Part shown: positions 43,703-51,720 of the stretch, one piece after another | Layout of the letters: each line of letters opens with the position of its first letter | Numbering within the stretch: position 1 is the stretch's first letter | Origin: Inquilinus sp. Marseille-Q2685 | Lineage (GTDB): Bacteria > Pseudomonadota > Alphaproteobacteria > DSM-16000 > Inquilinaceae | Direction: 5' to 3' | Assembly (NCBI RefSeq): GCF_916619195.1 | Contig: NZ_CAKAKL010000001.1 | Location: 1,426,001-1,490,000, forward strand | Length of the DNA stretch: 64,000 nucleotides | Translations under genes and position numbers: made by a program | The notes under the pieces: model-generated | Database searches by the model: none | The model's input: only the letters and a program-made list of their open reading frames with translations | What the model was told of the DNA's origin: nothing

Positions 43703-45331
43703 TCAGCTGCCCGTCTGCAGGATGAACGCCGCCGCCTTTTCACCGATCACCACGCAGGGCGCCATGGTGTTGCCGGTGGTCACCCGCGGCATGATCGACC
43801 CGTCGGCGACGCGCAGCCCGTCGACGCCGTGGACGCGCAGCCGGCCGTCGACCACGGACAGGCCGTCCCGGCCCATCCTGGCGGTGCCGGTCTGGTGCCA
43901 GTAGGTCGCCGCCGCGTCGCGGGCGAAGGCCTCCAGGCTGGCGCCTGTCAGAACACACGGCATCACCTCGCGCCGGACGAAGGGCCGCAGGGCGGCGGAG
44001 TTGCCGATGTCGCGGCAGAGCTCAATCGAACGGAGCAGCGCCGTCAGGTCGGCCGGGGCGGACAGGGTGTTGGCTTCGATCCTCAGCGGATCGGACGGGC
44101 CGGGCCCGGTCAGCTGCAGACGGCCTCGGCTGTGCGGGCGGACGATGCCGGCCAGCATCGACCAAGAGCCGGGCGGCGGCGCATGATGCGCGGTCTCCGC
44201 CGTCGTGAACGGGGCTTCGAGCTGGAAGGGCTGCAGGTCCGGCGTGTCCAGCGCCGGGTCGCTCTTCCAGAAGAAGGTCGCCTCCGCCGCATTGTTGCGG
44301 GGCACGATCGGCTCTCGGGCTTCCCACACGCACGGGACGAACAGGTGGTCCTGGAAGTTCCGGCCGACGCCCGGCAGATGCTGCACCACCCCGATGCCGG
44401 CGGGGACCAGGTCGTCCGCATCGCCGATGCCAGACTGCATCAGCACCTTCGGCGTGTTGATCGCGCCGAGGGAGAGGACGATCTCGCTGCCGGCCGCGAT
44501 GCGCCGGGTCCGCCCCTCGTGCAGGATCTCGACCGCGGCCGCCCGCCGGCCATCGAACAGGATGCGGGTGACCAGCGCGCCGGTCAGCACGGTGAGGTTG
44601 GGCCGGTCCATCAGCGGATAGGCATAAGTGCGGAACACCGACAGGCGGCGGCCGTCGCGGATCCGGACATTGGCGATGGCCGCGCCGCCCTCGCCTTCCA
44701 TCAGCGCGCCGTTCTGGTCGTCATAGGTCGGGATGCCCGCCGACTGCGCCCCCTCCAGCATCGCCCAGGCGACCGGGTGGGGGTCGCGCGCCGGCTCCAC
44801 ATGAACCAGGCCGCCCGTGCCCCGCCGCAGCGGATCCGGCGTCCCCTGCCAGTCCTCGATCCGGCGGTAGATGTCCAGGACCGCGTCATAGCCCCAGCCG
44901 GGATCACCACCAGCCGCCTCGGCGAAATGCTCCCAGTCGTTCCGGTGGCCGCGGGCCCAGACCATGACGTTGATGCTGGAGCCGCCGCCCAGCACCCGGC
45001 CCATGGAGAGTGGCAGCCGGCGCCCGTTGAGGGCGGGATTGACCTCGGCCTCGAAGCCCCAGTCCCGCTCGGTGCCGAGATTGGTGGGCCATTGCCCCGC
45101 CTGCCGCACGCTGTCGACCTCGTCGGTGCCGCCGGCCTCCAGCAGCAGGACGGAGGCCTGCCCGTCCTCCGCCAGGCGGCGAGCCACCACGGAGCCGGAG
45201 GAGCCCGAGCCGCAGACGATGAAATCGTAGCCGGGCTTCAGGGCCGAGCGCAGTCGTCCCTGGTTGGCAGCGACGGCAGCATCGTGCCAGCCGGATGCGG
45301 CGCCGAGACTGAGGAGCGCGAGGTCCTCCAT
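43703..45331 (-). CDS. GMC-family FAD oxidoreductase (choline/alcohol dehydrogenase-like)
   Basis: The 542-aa flavoprotein shows the GMC pattern: FIVCGSGSSGSVVARRLAED (FAD dinucleotide motif), LSMGRVLGGGSSINVMVWAR (PROSITE GMC signature 1), GSEIVLSLGAINTPKVLMQS (signature 2) and the C-terminal catalytic TYWHQTGTARMG ... PRVTTGNTMAPCVVIGEKAA with His and Asn. It oxidises a primary alcohol or similar. ATG 45331 has AGGAAAGGAC upstream; a longer frame to 45406 adds an unlikely tail. It is divergent from the HTH-GAF regulator, with palindromes between. Confidence 0.92.
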   Translation of the reverse strand: MEDLALLSLGAASGWHDAAVAANQGRLRSALKPGYDFIVCGSGSSGSVVARRLAEDGQASVLLLEAGGTDEVDSVRQAGQWPTNLGTERDWGFEAEVNPALNGRRLPLSMGRVLGGGSSINVMVWARGHRNDWEHFAEAAGGDPGWGYDAVLDIYRRIEDWQGTPDPLRRGTGGLVHVEPARDPHPVAWAMLEGAQSAGIPTYDDQNGALMEGEGGAAIANVRIRDGRRLSVFRTYAYPLMDRPNLTVLTGALVTRILFDGRRAAAVEILHEGRTRRIAAGSEIVLSLGAINTPKVLMQSGIGDADDLVPAGIGVVQHLPGVGRNFQDHLFVPCVWEAREPIVPRNNAAEATFFWKSDPALDTPDLQPFQLEAPFTTAETAHHAPPPGSWSMLAGIVRPHSRGRLQLTGPGPSDPLRIEANTLSAPADLTALLRSIELCRDIGNSAALRPFVRREVMPCVLTGASLEAFARDAAATYWHQTGTARMGRDGLSVVDGRLRVHGVDGLRVADGSIMPRVTTGNTMAPCVVIGEKAAAFILQTGS

Positions 45332-45401
45332 GATCGTCCTTTCCTGTCGAATCCGGCGGCTGCAACGGTCGTGAACAACCACAGGCGCCTCTATCAAATT
45401 T

Positions 45402-45456
45402 ATCAATTATATTGATTCTATCGACTCTTGAAGCCTAGAGTGGTTACGATCGTAAC
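45402..45456. promoter_or_regulatory. Two palindromes in the GMC / HTH-GAF divergent region
   Basis: ATCAAT-TAT-ATTGAT (45402-45416) lies in an AT-rich patch suited to the GMC promoter, and the perfect 14-bp palindrome GTTACGATCGTAAC occupies 45443-45456. Both sit between divergent genes, a likely place for regulator binding. Confidence 0.55.
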
Positions 45457-45577
45457 GGCCTGCGATCCGGGCTGGCGAACCGGTCGCGGCGCGCCCAGTT
45501 CTGGAAGCGGCTCAGATCCCGGCTGTTCGAAGCCGCGGACGACCGGATAGACGGGACAGAGAAGAAGATTGCCGAGC

Positions 45578-46630
45578 ATGCCGACCGACATCCTGACCAC
45601 CGCGCAGGCGGCGAAGCTGCTGGGCATCTCCGTCCGCACGGCCCAGTTGCTTATCGAGGGCGGGACGCTGACCTCATGGAAGACGCCGGGCGGCCACCGC
45701 CGGGTGTACCGCGCCGATGTCGAGGCCCTGGTCGCCGGCCCCGACCCGGCCCCGGCGGCATCCTCCGCCCTGGTTGTCGTGGTGGCGCCGCCCGATCGGC
45801 TGGCCGGGTACGAAGAGGCCCTGCGCGGCGTCGGGGAATGTCTGGCCGACGGCCATGACGACGTCCATGCGGCCGCCGTCGCCATCGGCGCCCGCCGGCC
45901 GGCCGCCGTGGTCGTCGATCTCGAGGATGGCGATCCGGAACGGACGGCCCTGCTGCGCAGCCTGACGGCCAACCCCGCGCTGGCCGGAACCCGTTTCCTG
46001 GCGGTCGGCCGCGCCGGCCTGGCATCGCTGCGGCAGCTGCCGGACGCCGTGCGGGAGATGCTGCGCGACCAGGCTCCGCCCCCCGGCACCGGCGATCCCG
46101 CCCCGCCCTATCCGTTGGCGGCGAACGAGAACCAGCGCCTGGCGGCGCTCGACCGGTGCGGGCTGGCGCAATCCCCGCCGGAGGAGGCGTTCGACCGGCT
46201 GACCTGGCTGGCCGGCCGCTGCCTGAACGCGCCGGTCGCCCTGCTGACGCTGCTGACTCCGACCCGCCAGGTCTTCAAGTCGCGGCAGGGGCTGGACATG
46301 ACCGAGACGCCGCGCAGCTGGGCCTTCTGCAACCGCACCATCCTGCAGAAGGGGGTGTTCGCGGTCGAGAACCTGGCCCTGGATCCGGAGTTCAGGGCGA
46401 ATCCCGCGGTCGCCGGCGGGCCTGCCTTCCGCTTCTATGCGGGAGCCCCGGTGGTCGACGCCGACGGCTTCGCCCTGGGGTCGCTCTGCGTCATCGACCA
46501 TGTGCCGCGGATCCTGGACGAGGAGCAACGGCGTTGCCTGCTGACCCTCGCCGCCCTGGCCTCGGCCGAGGTGCAGCGGCGGGCCCTGGATACCCTGAAC
46601 CGCCGGCCCGGCCGGGCCGCCGGGCGCTAG
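45578..46630 (+). CDS. Excisionase/MerR-type HTH fused to GAF sensor domain
   Basis: The 350-aa protein starts with an excisionase-like helix-turn-helix (about 5-52: TAQAAKLLGISVRTAQLLIE, WKTPGGHRRVYRADVEAL), has a middle part with a receiver-like alternation (SALVVVVAPPDRLAGYEEAL, AAVVVDLEDGDPERTALL), and ends in a GAF domain (about 185-335: RLTWLAGRCLNAPVALLTLL, SWAFCNRTILQKGVFAVENL, FYAGAPVVDADGFALGSLCV). It looks like a one-protein transcription sensor. The middle part keeps an Asp at the expected phospho-site zone but lacks a full REC motif set. ATG 45578 is preferred to a TTG three codons upstream. Confidence 0.85.
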   Translation: MPTDILTTAQAAKLLGISVRTAQLLIEGGTLTSWKTPGGHRRVYRADVEALVAGPDPAPAASSALVVVVAPPDRLAGYEEALRGVGECLADGHDDVHAAAVAIGARRPAAVVVDLEDGDPERTALLRSLTANPALAGTRFLAVGRAGLASLRQLPDAVREMLRDQAPPPGTGDPAPPYPLAANENQRLAALDRCGLAQSPPEEAFDRLTWLAGRCLNAPVALLTLLTPTRQVFKSRQGLDMTETPRSWAFCNRTILQKGVFAVENLALDPEFRANPAVAGGPAFRFYAGAPVVDADGFALGSLCVIDHVPRILDEEQRRCLLTLAALASAEVQRRALDTLNRRPGRAAGR

Positions 46631-46718
46631 CCGGGCCGCCGTTCGGCCGGACAGCCGCATCCATCCCGGCATCCGTTTGCGATGGATCGATCGGCCCCGG
46701 CGCGACAAGATCGGCGTA

Positions 46719-47036
46719 ATGGGGACCCACGAGATCTTCCTGCATTTCCTGACTACGGTGAAGAATCCGCTGGTTCTGGCCGCCTGCCTGCTGACCGTGA
46801 TCATCAAGCCGAATCGTTGGGCCATCAGGCTGGTCACGGTCGTGACCGCGGTGGCCTGGGGGGTGTTCAGCGTGACGGTCGTCCGCCCCTCGGACTATCC
46901 GCTCCTGGCCCTGGCGATCAGGGGCGCGGCGGGCGCGCTGGTCGCCGAGGTGGCGCTGGTCCTGATCGTGCCGCTGATCGTCCTGGGCCTGGCCGCCGCG
47001 CGGTCGGTGGTGGCATGGCTGCGCCCGCGGCCCTAG
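46719..47036 (+). CDS. Hypothetical three-helix membrane protein
   Basis: A 105-aa protein with three hydrophobic stretches (PLVLAACLLTVIIK, LVTVVTAVAWGVFSVTVV, GALVAEVALVLIVPLIVLGL) and basic ends, so an inner membrane protein. I do not recognise a family. The frame opens earlier at a TTG (46677), but the ATG at 46719 gives a cleaner membrane protein. It follows the HTH-GAF gene by 88 bases on the same strand and could be in its transcript. Confidence 0.55.
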   Translation: MGTHEIFLHFLTTVKNPLVLAACLLTVIIKPNRWAIRLVTVVTAVAWGVFSVTVVRPSDYPLLALAIRGAAGALVAEVALVLIVPLIVLGLAAARSVVAWLRPRP

Positions 47037-47149
47037 CCCGACCGCGAGTCGATGCGTGCCGTTGCGCAACCCGGCCGATCCCGGCCAGAATGCCGCCGCG
47101 CCGCCTAGGACACTGCCCGCAACCCGCCCCAACGGGCGAGAGGTGACCT

Positions 47150-48472
47150 GTGAGTCGCGACCGCAAGCTGCATCTCGGCGCCTTCATGCGCCCGGCCAGC
47201 ATCCACACCGGCGCCTGGCGCTATCCCGGCGCCACGCCGGACGCCAACTTCAACTTCCCCCTGCTCAAGCGCGCCGCCCAGACGCTGGAGCGCGGCAAGT
47301 TCGACGCCTTCTTCATGGCCGATCACCTGGCCGTGCTGAACATGCCGTTGGAGGCGCTGAAGCGCAGCCACACGGTGACGTCCTTCGAGCCCTTCACCCT
47401 GCTGTCGGCCCTGGCCGGAGCGACCGAGCGGATCGGCCTCGTCGCCACCGCGTCGACCACCTTCGACGCGCCCTACCACATCGCCCGGCGCTTCGCCTCG
47501 CTGGACCATCTGAGCGGCGGCCGCGCCGGCTGGAACATCGTCACCACCTCGAACCCGGACGCGGCGCTGAACTTCGGGCTCGAGGAGCATATGGAGCACG
47601 GCGAGCGCTACGACCGCGCCCGCGAGTTCTACGACGTGGTCACCGGGCTGTGGGACAGCTGGGCCGACGACGCCTTCATCCGCGACGTCGAGGCCGGGAT
47701 CTATTTCGACCCGGCCAAGCTGCATGTGCTGAACCACAAGGGGCCGCACCTGTCGGTGCGCGGACCGCTGAACATCGCCCGGCCGCCGCAGGGCTGGCCG
47801 GTGATCGTGCAGGCCGGCGCGTCCGATGCCGGGCGGCAGCTGGCGGCGGAGACGGCGGAGGTGGTGTTCGCCTCCGGCTCCACCCTCGCCGCCGGCCAGC
47901 GCTTCTATGCCGATGTGAAGGGCCGGGCGGAGAGGGCCGGCCGCGACCGCGACCATCTGAAGATCCTGCCGGGCGCCTTCGTGGTGGTCGGCGACACGGT
48001 GGAGGAGGCGCGGGCCAAGCGGGCGACGCTGGACAGCCTGGTGCATTACGAGAGCGCCATCGCCTCGCTGTCGATCGCGCTGGGCACCGACGCCTCCGGC
48101 TTCGACCCGGACGCCAAGCTGCCGCCGATCCCGGAGTCCAACGCCAGCAAGACCGGCCGCGAGCGGGTGCTCGAGCTGGCGGAGCGCGAGGGGCTGACCG
48201 TGCGCCAGCTGGCCCAGCGCCTGGGCGGCTATGCCGGCCTGGCCTTCGTCGGCACGCCGCAGACGATCGCGGACGAGATGGAGGAATGGCTGGAATCGCG
48301 CGGCTCGGACGGGTTCAACGTGATGTTCCCCTACCTGCCCGGCGGCCTCGACGACTTCGTCGACCGGGTGGTGCCGGAGCTGCAGCGTCGCGGCCTGTTC
48401 CGCATGGAATACGAGGGCACGACGCTGCGCGACCATCTGGGCCTGCCGCGGCCGGTGAACCGGTTCTTCTGA
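47150..48472 (+). CDS. LLM-class flavin-dependent monooxygenase (NtaA/SnaA/DszA family)
   Basis: The 440-aa protein has the signatures of FMNH2-dependent monooxygenases of the NtaA/SnaA/SoxA/DszA group: LHLGAFMRPASIHTGAWRYP, KFDAFFMADHLAVLN, ARRFASLDHLSGGRAGWNIV and QGWPVIVQAGASDAGRQLAA. Such enzymes cleave C-N or C-S bonds in chelators, sulfones or antibiotics and need a separate flavin reductase, which is not adjacent. GTG 47150 with GAGAGGTGA upstream is the start; no in-frame ATG precedes the conserved N-terminus. It stands alone. Confidence 0.92.
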   Translation: MSRDRKLHLGAFMRPASIHTGAWRYPGATPDANFNFPLLKRAAQTLERGKFDAFFMADHLAVLNMPLEALKRSHTVTSFEPFTLLSALAGATERIGLVATASTTFDAPYHIARRFASLDHLSGGRAGWNIVTTSNPDAALNFGLEEHMEHGERYDRAREFYDVVTGLWDSWADDAFIRDVEAGIYFDPAKLHVLNHKGPHLSVRGPLNIARPPQGWPVIVQAGASDAGRQLAAETAEVVFASGSTLAAGQRFYADVKGRAERAGRDRDHLKILPGAFVVVGDTVEEARAKRATLDSLVHYESAIASLSIALGTDASGFDPDAKLPPIPESNASKTGRERVLELAEREGLTVRQLAQRLGGYAGLAFVGTPQTIADEMEEWLESRGSDGFNVMFPYLPGGLDDFVDRVVPELQRRGLFRMEYEGTTLRDHLGLPRPVNRFF

Positions 48473-48485
48473 GCGCTCCGCAGAC

Positions 48486-48519
48486 CCCGAGAGCGGCTCC
48501 GGAGAGAGCGGCTCTCGGG
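48486..48519 (+). repeat. Strong hairpin after the monooxygenase gene
   Basis: CCCGAGAGC (48486-48494) and GCTCTCGGG (48511-48519) pair perfectly over nine bases, 14 bases past the stop. There is no T tract, so this may stabilise the mRNA or be a factor-assisted terminator. Confidence 0.5.
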
Positions 48520-48904
48520 ACCCGGAGGCAAGGGGCGCCAGAGTCTGAAGCTCGCCTGCCGATTCGTTGATGCCCGGATTAGAAAGCTAGAAAATCCTCC
48601 GGTTCTTCATTCCCTGTCGCTAGCTTGACCACGCCCCTGGGGACAGGAAACCCGTTCCGGGCCGGGCCGGCCAATGCGCGGTTGTGATGACGGCATGCCG
48701 GCGCCTGCGGCGATCGGCCCGCGACCGGCTCGCCTCCGGCCTGCAGAAGGATTAGAACATTTAGCGAACATTCGATGGACCGGAGCCTCGGACAGCGATG
48801 AAGCACCGTAAGGGCCCCTTCAGCGAGGACCTCCGCACCGCCTTCGCGGCAGCGGGGCGCATCCCCGGCCCTTTTCCGCCGGCGGCCTCGGGGAAGAGCC
48901 GCCA
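48520..48904. other. Intergenic stretch without a convincing gene
   Basis: About 385 bases with short frames on both strands (for example a 75-codon minus-strand frame at 48579-48806) that lack a ribosome-binding site or family-like sequence. AT-rich patches near 48575-48615 and 48750-48775 may hold promoters. I see nothing I can name. Confidence 0.4.
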
Positions 48905-49155
48905 GTGCCTGCGGTGAGGGAGCGCGTCCAGGACAATTGGGATGTCGGTATCCGGCTGTCCGACATCTCCTCCGGCACCGCCATCACGGCGCGGTGCGGG
49001 CGCTGCAACCGCCGGCGGAAGCTGACCGGCGGTGGCTGATCCGGCGCTTCGGCAAGGAAGCCCGGCTGCTGCGGCTGGAGCTGGCGTTGAGATGCACCGG
49101 CTGCGGCTCGGAGACGGCGTGCCGGATCGAGCTGCAGGCGGCGTCGCGGGATTGA
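48905..49155 (+). pseudogene. Frameshifted CxxC-CxxC zinc-ribbon protein
   Basis: From GTG 48905 the frame reads VPAVRERVQDNWDVGIRLSD, then TAITARCGRCNRRRKL, and stops early (TGA 49037-49039). One base back (-1), the next frame continues DRRWLIRRFGKEARLLRLEL and LRCTGCGSETACRIEL to a stop at 49155. Joined at about 49021-49024 the two give a typical small zinc-ribbon protein with paired CxxC motifs. I infer one missing base in this strain or assembly. No slippery heptamer suggests programmed frameshifting. Function unknown. Confidence 0.7.
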
Positions 49156-49355
49156 GCGGCATAGGCAACGGCTGCGGCTTCCATGCATCGGCGCTTGCCC
49201 GTCCGCATGGGCGGACGGGATGGCGAGACGGATCGGCAATCGCGACGTCATGACGCCATGGAGCGGTTCGGCAGGCTGCAGAATCGACCCGCCCGCGGCC
49301 GAACCGATCGCCCGGTCGCCCCGTTGATCAGGGGAATCGTCAAGCGAGGTCGCCC

Positions 49356-49700
49356 GTGGGGCGTTCTGCCGGACTCCTGCTGCGCCGCCTGCTCACGGCC
49401 CTGTCGCTGGCCGCGGCCCTCGGCTTCGGCCTGGGCCCGGCGGCGGCACCGGCCGCGGATGCCGGGCACGACGGTGGCGCCTGTCTCGTCGCGGCGGGCT
49501 CGCAGCATCCGGCCGCCCCCGGCCATCACGGCGGCGCCCGTTCCTCCCCCTGCTGCGGCATGCTGTGCGTCCCGGCCCTGGCCGCCGACGACGCCCCGGT
49601 GCCGCCGCCGGATCTGACGCCGACCGGCGTCATCCGTCCCGCCGACACATCGGAGGAGGGCATCGAGATCAGCGGTCCCAGCCCGCCTCCACGCCCCTGA
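49356..49700 (+). CDS. Small secreted Cys/His-containing protein
   Basis: The 114-aa product starts at GTG with GAGG six bases upstream, has a signal peptide (LLLRRLLTALSLAAALGFGL) and a mature part rich in His, Cys, Gly and Pro (HDGGACLVAAG, HPAAPGHHGGA, SSPCCGMLCVPALA). Such residues suit metal binding. It lies 43 bases before a copper-storage-like protein on the same strand, which suggests a periplasmic metal-handling partner. I do not recognise an established family. Confidence 0.6.
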   Translation: MGRSAGLLLRRLLTALSLAAALGFGLGPAAAPAADAGHDGGACLVAAGSQHPAAPGHHGGARSSPCCGMLCVPALAADDAPVPPPDLTPTGVIRPADTSEEGIEISGPSPPPRP

Positions 49701-49743
49701 TCGCTCCCCTACCCCCTGAAATCACCAGTCACGGAGCGATTCC

Positions 49744-50076
49744 ATGCATCATCTTTCCGCAGAGATCCGCGCGTGCATCGACGAATGCACCCGTTGCCAC
49801 CAGACCTGCCTGTCGACCGCGATGTCGCATTGCCTCGAAGCGGGCGGCCCGCATGTCGAACCCCGGCACTTCCGGCTGATGACCGCCTGCGCCGAGATCT
49901 GCCGCAGCGCGGCCGACGTCATGCTGACCGGGACCGAGCACCACCGGCGCGTCTGCGCCGCCTGCGCCGAGATCTGCGACGCCTGCGCCGCGGATTGCGA
50001 GCGCATCGGCGAGATGCAGGACTGCGTCGATGCCTGCCGGCGCTGCGCCCGGTCCTGCCACGCCATGGCGGCCTGA
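49744..50076 (+). CDS. Cys-rich four-helix bundle copper-binding protein (Csp/DUF326-like)
   Basis: The 110-aa protein has 16 cysteines in helical CxxxC/CxxC spacing (ACIDECTRCHQTC, TACAEIC, VCAACAEICDACAADC, DCVDACRRCARSC). This is the pattern of cytosolic Csp-type bundles that store many Cu(I) ions in their core. No signal peptide is seen, so it is cytosolic. It probably pairs with the secreted His/Cys protein upstream. It ends only ten bases before the integrative element, just outside it. Confidence 0.88.
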   Translation: MHHLSAEIRACIDECTRCHQTCLSTAMSHCLEAGGPHVEPRHFRLMTACAEICRSAADVMLTGTEHHRRVCAACAEICDACAADCERIGEMQDCVDACRRCARSCHAMAA

Positions 50077-50086
50077 TGGACGGATC

Positions 50087-50103
50087 TGGTGCGGACGGCG
50101 GGA
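50087..50103. repeat. attL: distal copy of the tRNA-Leu 3' end
   Basis: Seventeen bases identical to 58348-58364, ten bases after the copper-protein stop. Flanks differ at once on both sides, so this is a clean core repeat and marks the left boundary. Confidence 0.85.
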
Positions 50104-50166
50104 GACCCGCGGAAACACCGTAAACCCTTGGAAAGACTGGGGTTCTTGGTCGCTCACTAGACGCTA

Positions 50167-50176
50167 TTTGTAGCGG
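50167..50176. promoter_or_regulatory. Candidate integrase arm-type site (left)
   Basis: TTTGTAGCGG recurs in the same orientation at 58274-58283, and TTGTAGC in reverse at 58324-58330. All are near the ends of the element, where arm sites for tyrosine integrases are expected. Confidence 0.4.
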
Positions 50177-50237
50177 CTCTTGGTGGGCCCGGCAAGGCCC
50201 CTGGTCGAGCAACCACGCAGCCAAGGGACTAGCGAAT

Positions 50238-50549
50238 ATGCACGTCGAGACCATCGAGACCACCCCGGCCGCCCCCTGCACCGTCACCGGAGGGGATCGC
50301 ACCTTCTCCGGTGCCTGCCGTAGGTGCCCCGCCTTCGCCATCGGCTGTTCACCCACCCGGCCGGGTGAAGCCCCCGATGATCGGGAGCCGACCCCCGTTG
50401 CCCCCGCCGATGACCTGAAGGCCATGCAGAAAGCCTGCGCGGGCTCCCCTTGCCTAGCCACTGGTGAAGCCCGCATCTTCGCGGGTACGTGCCGCAGTTG
50501 CCCCGCCTTCGGCCTGCGGTGCTTTCCCGCCCGCCCGGTGGTGGCCTGA
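50238..50549 (+). CDS. Small protein with two tandem C-x12-C-x2-C-x6-C modules
   Basis: The 103-aa product contains an internal duplication: CTVTGGDRTFSGACRRCPAF plus AIGC, and CLATGEARIFAGTCRSCPAF plus GLRC. In both, cysteines are spaced C-x12-C-x2-C-x6-C, so each could hold one zinc ion. A Pro/Asp-rich linker joins them. I know no named family. AAGGGA lies upstream of the ATG. First gene inside the left end; a DNA- or RNA-binding role is a guess. Confidence 0.7.
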   Translation: MHVETIETTPAAPCTVTGGDRTFSGACRRCPAFAIGCSPTRPGEAPDDREPTPVAPADDLKAMQKACAGSPCLATGEARIFAGTCRSCPAFGLRCFPARPVVA

Positions 50550-50551
50550 CC

Positions 50552-50644
50552 ATGTGGTTCACCTTAGGCGCAATCCTGGGATGCCTCTTCGGGCTCCCGG
50601 CCGGCTATCTCATCGCCACCCTACGGCCGCCCGAGGCGCCGTAG
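50552..50644 (+). CDS. Possible 30-aa single-helix membrane protein
   Basis: MWFTLGAILGCLFGLPAGYL followed by IATLRPPEAP, starting two bases after the preceding stop (TGAccATG). One hydrophobic helix with a basic Pro-rich tail. The tight spacing suggests translational coupling; the small size limits confidence. Confidence 0.5.
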   Translation: MWFTLGAILGCLFGLPAGYLIATLRPPEAP

Positions 50645-50773
50645 AGGCATCGTCCGCCCACTAGTTCCCAACCCAGCAGCAGCAGCGCGCGGCGTCTTCC
50701 GCTTCGGAGGCGCCGTTCCGCATTTTCGGACCTGCCCGCTGCCACGCAGTCGGCGGCTAGATGAGGAGGTGTG

Positions 50774-51163
50774 ATGACCGAGGGGCTAGCGCGAGCCATT
50801 CGACTTGTCAGGGAACTACGCCAGATAGACCCCGGCATGACACTGACGTGCGCCTACGTGCTGCTACTCGCGGCCCGGCATGAGGGCAGGACATTGAGCT
50901 TCTTCATCCAACAGACTGGAGCGACGAAATCGATGCTGTCCCGCTATGTCCAGGTGCTAGCCGGTGCCCGAGGCTCGGGAGCTGGCGAAGGCGGCAAGGC
51001 CGCTCCGGTCGCAGGCCACGGGCTTCTCCTCACGCGGGAGAGCGCGGATGACCGCAGGGAGCGCGAGGTATTCCTCACGGAGCGCGGGAGGGCGCTGGCG
51101 CAGACCATCGAAGAGATCATGCGGGGGAGCGGCCCGCGCCCCGAGAATGCCCCGAGAGAGTAG
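50774..51163 (+). CDS. MarR-like winged-helix protein
   Basis: The 129-aa product has helices typical of MarR regulators (ARAIRLVRELRQIDPGMTLT, LSFFIQQTGATKSMLSRYVQ as helix-turn-helix) and a C-terminal wing and helix (ERGRALAQTIEEIMRG). A loop of about 25 Gly/Ala-rich residues where the wing begins is unusual. AGGAGG sits four bases before the ATG. In this element it could control recombinase or replication genes. Confidence 0.72.
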   Translation: MTEGLARAIRLVRELRQIDPGMTLTCAYVLLLAARHEGRTLSFFIQQTGATKSMLSRYVQVLAGARGSGAGEGGKAAPVAGHGLLLTRESADDRREREVFLTERGRALAQTIEEIMRGSGPRPENAPRE

Positions 51164-51389
51164 GCGGCCCCGGAGGCCCGTTCGGGGCCAGCGTGGCAGC
51201 CTTCGAGATCACCCCGGCGGGCCTATTCCGTTGAGCAACATTGTTACCCTACGACTTGAAACGGGCGCCGCGCCTGAGAGGGCATCCAATTACATAGCGC
51301 GCGCGGGATTACCCCCCTCCGGGGCCCTTTTCGGTGGCGTGGGGGGACGCAGATCGGCCGGGCATCATGGTCCCCGGCTGGGAGGCAGC

Positions 51390-51539
51390 ATGATCTGCGT
51401 GAGGGGCTGGGCATCAGGGGCGCGGATTGCCTGGGTTACAGGGGCATGCCCCGCAGCGGTCGAGGGGTATGCCGAGACCATCCCGGCCCCGATGGTCGCG
51501 AAGGAGGTCGTAACGGCCACCTACGAGTACGCCCGGTAA
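51390..51539 (+). CDS. Small hypothetical ORF (49 aa)
   Basis: ATG 51390 has a strong GGGAGG nearby and encodes MICVRGWASGARIAWVTGAC and on to TYEYAR. The same frame is open back to a TTG at 51231 (SNIVTLRLETGAAPERASNY), so a 102-aa protein is possible. I recognise no family. Confidence 0.4.
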   Translation: MICVRGWASGARIAWVTGACPAAVEGYAETIPAPMVAKEVVTATYEYAR

Positions 51540-51560
51540 GTCCCTGATCCCGCGGGAAGT

Positions 51561-51580
51561 TTCCAAATGCCGACGTTAGC
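51561..51580 (+). repeat. Lone outlying copy of the iteron-like repeat
   Basis: TTCCAAATGCCGACGTTAGC matches the repeat of the 52515-52802 array in the same orientation, about 950 bases away on the other side of the serine recombinase gene. The rest of the 51164-51720 gap holds the small ORF at 51390 and the promoter at 51657. Confidence 0.75.
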
Positions 51581-51656
51581 CCTCGCTGCCCAGTCTGCCC
51601 GTTAGGGTATACCTCAGTGAGCACCCAGGAAGCGTTCGCAAACGTGCTCGCTAGGA

Positions 51657-51685
51657 TTGACATCAGCCTTTCGAGCATCTATCTC
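51657..51685 (+). promoter_or_regulatory. Promoter of the serine recombinase
   Basis: TTGACA (51657-51662), a 17-base spacer and TATCTC (51680-51685), 35 bases before the recombinase ATG, form a good sigma70-type promoter. Confidence 0.6.
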
Positions 51686-51720
51686 TGCGAGCATAACCTC
51701 AACGAACGGGCTTGCAGACC

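Noticed and set aside
48579-48806. 75-codon minus-strand frame
   Set aside because: No ribosome-binding site, no motif, Pro/Arg-rich composition; kept as an unassigned intergenic stretch.
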